8,543 nucleotides of DNA from Oscillospiraceae bacterium (lineage in GTDB: Bacteria; Bacillota; Clostridia; Oscillospirales; Ruminococcaceae), in the NCBI GenBank assembly GCA_029005335.1, contig JAQXFT010000135.1:1-8543 (forward strand), written 5' to 3'. Shown piece by piece: positions 6,208 to 8,543 of this stretch; within the stretch, counting starts at the first letter, position 1, and each line of letters starts with the position of its first letter. A model generated the notes under the pieces. The model saw only the letters and a list, made by a program, of their open reading frames with translations. It had not been told where the DNA came from and searched no databases. A program made the position numbers and the translations under genes.

Positions 6208-8538
6208 ATGAATATAATTTTAAAAATAGCCGGAATTATATCTGTTCCGGCAATACTCACATCATCTGTTCAGGAGCATAATGTACCGGATATAAAGACA
6301 AGTCTTATGATGAATAAGTGCAGTGCCGAATTTGATACATCTGCGGTATTTGAAACCGGATTTGCACCTGTTGACATATCCGATACATATGAAAGCATAT
6401 CCGGAAGAGATTTTCCGGAGAGCTTTGATTTGCGTGATTCGGGACTGATACAGAATGTAAAGGTTCAGGGAGGATACGGAACGTGCTGGGCTCAGACAGC
6501 TTCGGACAGTGCGGAAACAAGCCTTATAAAAAGAAGACCGGATATTGACCTTTCGGAATGGCATCTTGCTTACTATTCATATACCGGAGGAGACCAGATT
6601 GACCTCGGGGATATGTCAGGAACTGAAGAAATTTTCAAATACGGAGGCTCAGCACTTGTTGCATTAAATACGTGGTCTCAGTGGAGAGGTCCTGTTACCG
6701 AAAAAGAGGGACTTGAATACGGAAACACCAATATTCTTACTGATTCAGAGCTTCAGGAAAAATATTCAGATTATGCTGACTATCATCTGAAAAATGCATA
6801 TCTCTTTGACTTCAACGGAGATAATCCGGAACTGAGATGTGAAATCTTAAAGGAATTTCTTCTCAATGGTCAGGCTGTTGACGTATCATACTATAATGAT
6901 TCAGGCTGTTATGATTATTCACATCATTCATATATGTCAGGACAGAATAAAAATGCTACCCACAGTGTAACAATAATCGGATATGATGACAATTTCCCTG
7001 CCGGAAACTTTTCCTCAAAGGCTCTCCCTGAAAATAACGGTGCATGGCTTGCAAAAAACAGCTGGGGAAACACATGGCAGGACGGAGGATTTTTCTGGAT
7101 TTCATATGAAGAACCCTCCTTATGCGAATTTGCAGTATTTGAACTTGAGGACAGCGACAACTATGCAAAAAATTATCATCACGATACATTTATATCAAAT
7201 CAGACAATGAGAGCCGAAAACGGAAATACATCATATATGGCAAATGTTTTTCAGTCTGAGGGAAATGAATGGCTTCAGGCTGTATCTTGCAATTTTGCCG
7301 TACCTGATACGGATTACACGATAGAAATATACAGGAATCTCAAATCAGCTTCAGACCCCAAATCCGGAAAAAAAGCATACAGCATATCAGGTAAGAACAG
7401 CATATCAGGATACCAGACAATAGAGCTTGATGAAAATGTAGAGCTTTCAGAAGGAGAATATTTCTCCATAGTAATTGCTATGACAAATGATAATAACCCA
7501 TATGTAATACCCGTGGAAAGCTGTATATCAGTAATTAACCCTGATACCGGAGAAATAACTGACTTGTCCAACCATACCAGATATGAACAGATTAAGGAAT
7601 ACACCCATAAAAATGAAAGCTTCTACAGCGGTAACGGAAAAATATGGACTGATGTGACGGACTCTGTATATACATATACTGAATCACAGAAAAAAACCTT
7701 CTATAACAATCTCATATCAATGTACGGCAAGGATTATGTCTCATCATTTGATGAAAACTTCGGCAACTGTGATGTCGTAATAGCTCAGGGAAATATCCCT
7801 GTAAAGGCTTTTACAAATCCTGTAAATCATGTAAGCTTTTCCACAGACAGCGGTCTTGTATATCCTGATGAGACAATTGAACTTTCATGCGGAAATTCTC
7901 AGGATATATATTACTCAATAAACGGCGGAGAATATACGCTCTATACAGAGCCTTTTCAGATAACGGAAAAATGCACCATAACAGCAACATCAGATTATGA
8001 AACATACTCCGAAAAAGAATACACTCCTGCATACGGCACATTAAACCGCCTTGGATATACATTCAATAAAAATGTAAATGCACAGTACATAACACCCGAC
8101 GAAAACGGAAACTATACAATAGATACTGACGAATCCCATACAGGCATAATGCTTCTTCCAATCTCTCAGGGAAATGTTGAGATAAACGGCAAGGCTACAG
8201 AAAATTATTATCTCTCTGAACAAATACCCTTAAGATATGGCAAAAATACAATTTCAATAAGAATAAATACAGAAAGCTCCGCTCCGGAAAAAATAAATCT
8301 CACTGTCAACGTCGGCGATTCAGAATTTCTATATGGAGATGTAAATAATGATGGTGTTATAAATGCCTCGGATTCAAGTGATATTCTCGCTGAATATGCC
8401 TCCATGTCAGCAGGAGAATCCGGCAATTTTGACGAAAAACAGAAAAAATCTGCCGATTTCAACGATGACGGAATAATAAATGCATCAGATGCAAGCGAGG
8501 TTCTTAAATATTACGCTGAAAAATCCTCAGGAAATTAA
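6208..8538 (+). CDS. Secreted papain-family (C1) cysteine protease with lectin-like, beta-sandwich and dockerin domains
   Basis: The product is 776 residues, a predicted extracellular endopeptidase. Residues 1-20 are a short signal peptide (MNIILK, then a hydrophobic run to about L17, probable cleavage near S20). A pro-region of about 45 residues follows, with no recognisable I29 inhibitor domain. The C1 domain (about 69-302) opens FPESFDLRDSG. It has oxyanion Q87 and nucleophile C93 in VQGGYGTCWA, H252 in THSVTIIGYDD and N284 in KNSWGNTW, so the active site is complete. Residues 318-438 match the lectin-like domain often found after clostridial C1 proteases. A chitobiase-C-terminal-like beta domain (about 540-605) and a cadherin-like beta-sandwich (about 615-702) follow. 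The dockerin has two calcium loops, D711-D722 and D750-D761. Dockerin binding to a cohesin scaffold is inferred; the substrate is unknown. The gene stands alone, divergent from leuA, and ends 5 bp before the window edge. Confidence 0.93.
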   Translation: MNIILKIAGIISVPAILTSSVQEHNVPDIKTSLMMNKCSAEFDTSAVFETGFAPVDISDTYESISGRDFPESFDLRDSGLIQNVKVQGGYGTCWAQTASDSAETSLIKRRPDIDLSEWHLAYYSYTGGDQIDLGDMSGTEEIFKYGGSALVALNTWSQWRGPVTEKEGLEYGNTNILTDSELQEKYSDYADYHLKNAYLFDFNGDNPELRCEILKEFLLNGQAVDVSYYNDSGCYDYSHHSYMSGQNKNATHSVTIIGYDDNFPAGNFSSKALPENNGAWLAKNSWGNTWQDGGFFWISYEEPSLCEFAVFELEDSDNYAKNYHHDTFISNQTMRAENGNTSYMANVFQSEGNEWLQAVSCNFAVPDTDYTIEIYRNLKSASDPKSGKKAYSISGKNSISGYQTIELDENVELSEGEYFSIVIAMTNDNNPYVIPVESCISVINPDTGEITDLSNHTRYEQIKEYTHKNESFYSGNGKIWTDVTDSVYTYTESQKKTFYNNLISMYGKDYVSSFDENFGNCDVVIAQGNIPVKAFTNPVNHVSFSTDSGLVYPDETIELSCGNSQDIYYSINGGEYTLYTEPFQITEKCTITATSDYETYSEKEYTPAYGTLNRLGYTFNKNVNAQYITPDENGNYTIDTDESHTGIMLLPISQGNVEINGKATENYYLSEQIPLRYGKNTISIRINTESSAPEKINLTVNVGDSEFLYGDVNNDGVINASDSSDILAEYASMSAGESGNFDEKQKKSADFNDDGIINASDASEVLKYYAEKSSGN

Positions 8539-8543
8539 AAAAA

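Noticed and set aside
7381..7410. Short direct repeat AGCATATCAG in the protease gene (7381-7390 and 7399-7408)
   Set aside because: It encodes the repeated S-I-S-G of one beta-rich segment and occurs only twice, so it is a coding coincidence.

Overview
The window looks like a chromosomal segment of a low-to-moderate G+C, anaerobic gut- or rumen-type Firmicute, most likely a Ruminococcus-like member of the Oscillospiraceae. This is inferred from three things: a T-box riboswitch controlling branched-chain amino acid genes, strong AGGAGG-type ribosome binding sites, and a secreted protease ending in a Ruminococcus-style type I dockerin. No mobile element, tRNA, rRNA, CRISPR array or long repeat was seen.

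Left block, minus strand (1-6125). Reading in the direction of transcription, a perfect-consensus sigma-A promoter (TTGACA, 17 bp, TATAAT) starts a leader of about 350 nt containing a complete T-box riboswitch with its own intrinsic terminator. The leader is followed by leuA (2-isopropylmalate synthase), ilvB and ilvN (acetolactate synthase catalytic and regulatory subunits, overlapping by one base), ilvC (ketol-acid reductoisomerase) and the first 190 codons of ilvD (dihydroxy-acid dehydratase, cut by the window edge). IlvBN, IlvC and IlvD catalyse the first three steps shared by valine and isoleucine synthesis. LeuA takes the valine precursor 2-ketoisovalerate into the leucine branch. Uncharged leucine tRNA is the most likely signal read by the T-box. 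Two further control points can be seen: a possible promoter between leuA and ilvB, which would bypass the T-box, and a strong intrinsic terminator between ilvC and ilvD, placed so close to ilvD that no promoter fits after it.

Divergent intergenic region (5738-6207). It holds the leuA T-box leader on the minus strand and back-to-back promoters. The minus-strand promoter drives leuA. The plus-strand promoter has an extended -10 and drives the protease.

Right block, plus strand (6208-8538). One gene of 776 codons encodes a probable secreted papain-family (C1) cysteine protease with an intact Gln/Cys/His/Asn active site. It continues with a lectin-like domain, a chitobiase-C-terminal-like beta domain, a cadherin-like beta-sandwich and a two-repeat dockerin. 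It is probably attached through a cohesin to a cellulosome-like scaffold. It has no evident functional link to the amino acid operon.

The window is mostly well-known families. I do not see a clearly new system. The points most worth a second look are the ilvC-ilvD terminator, the layered control of the operon, and the domain architecture of the dockerin protease.
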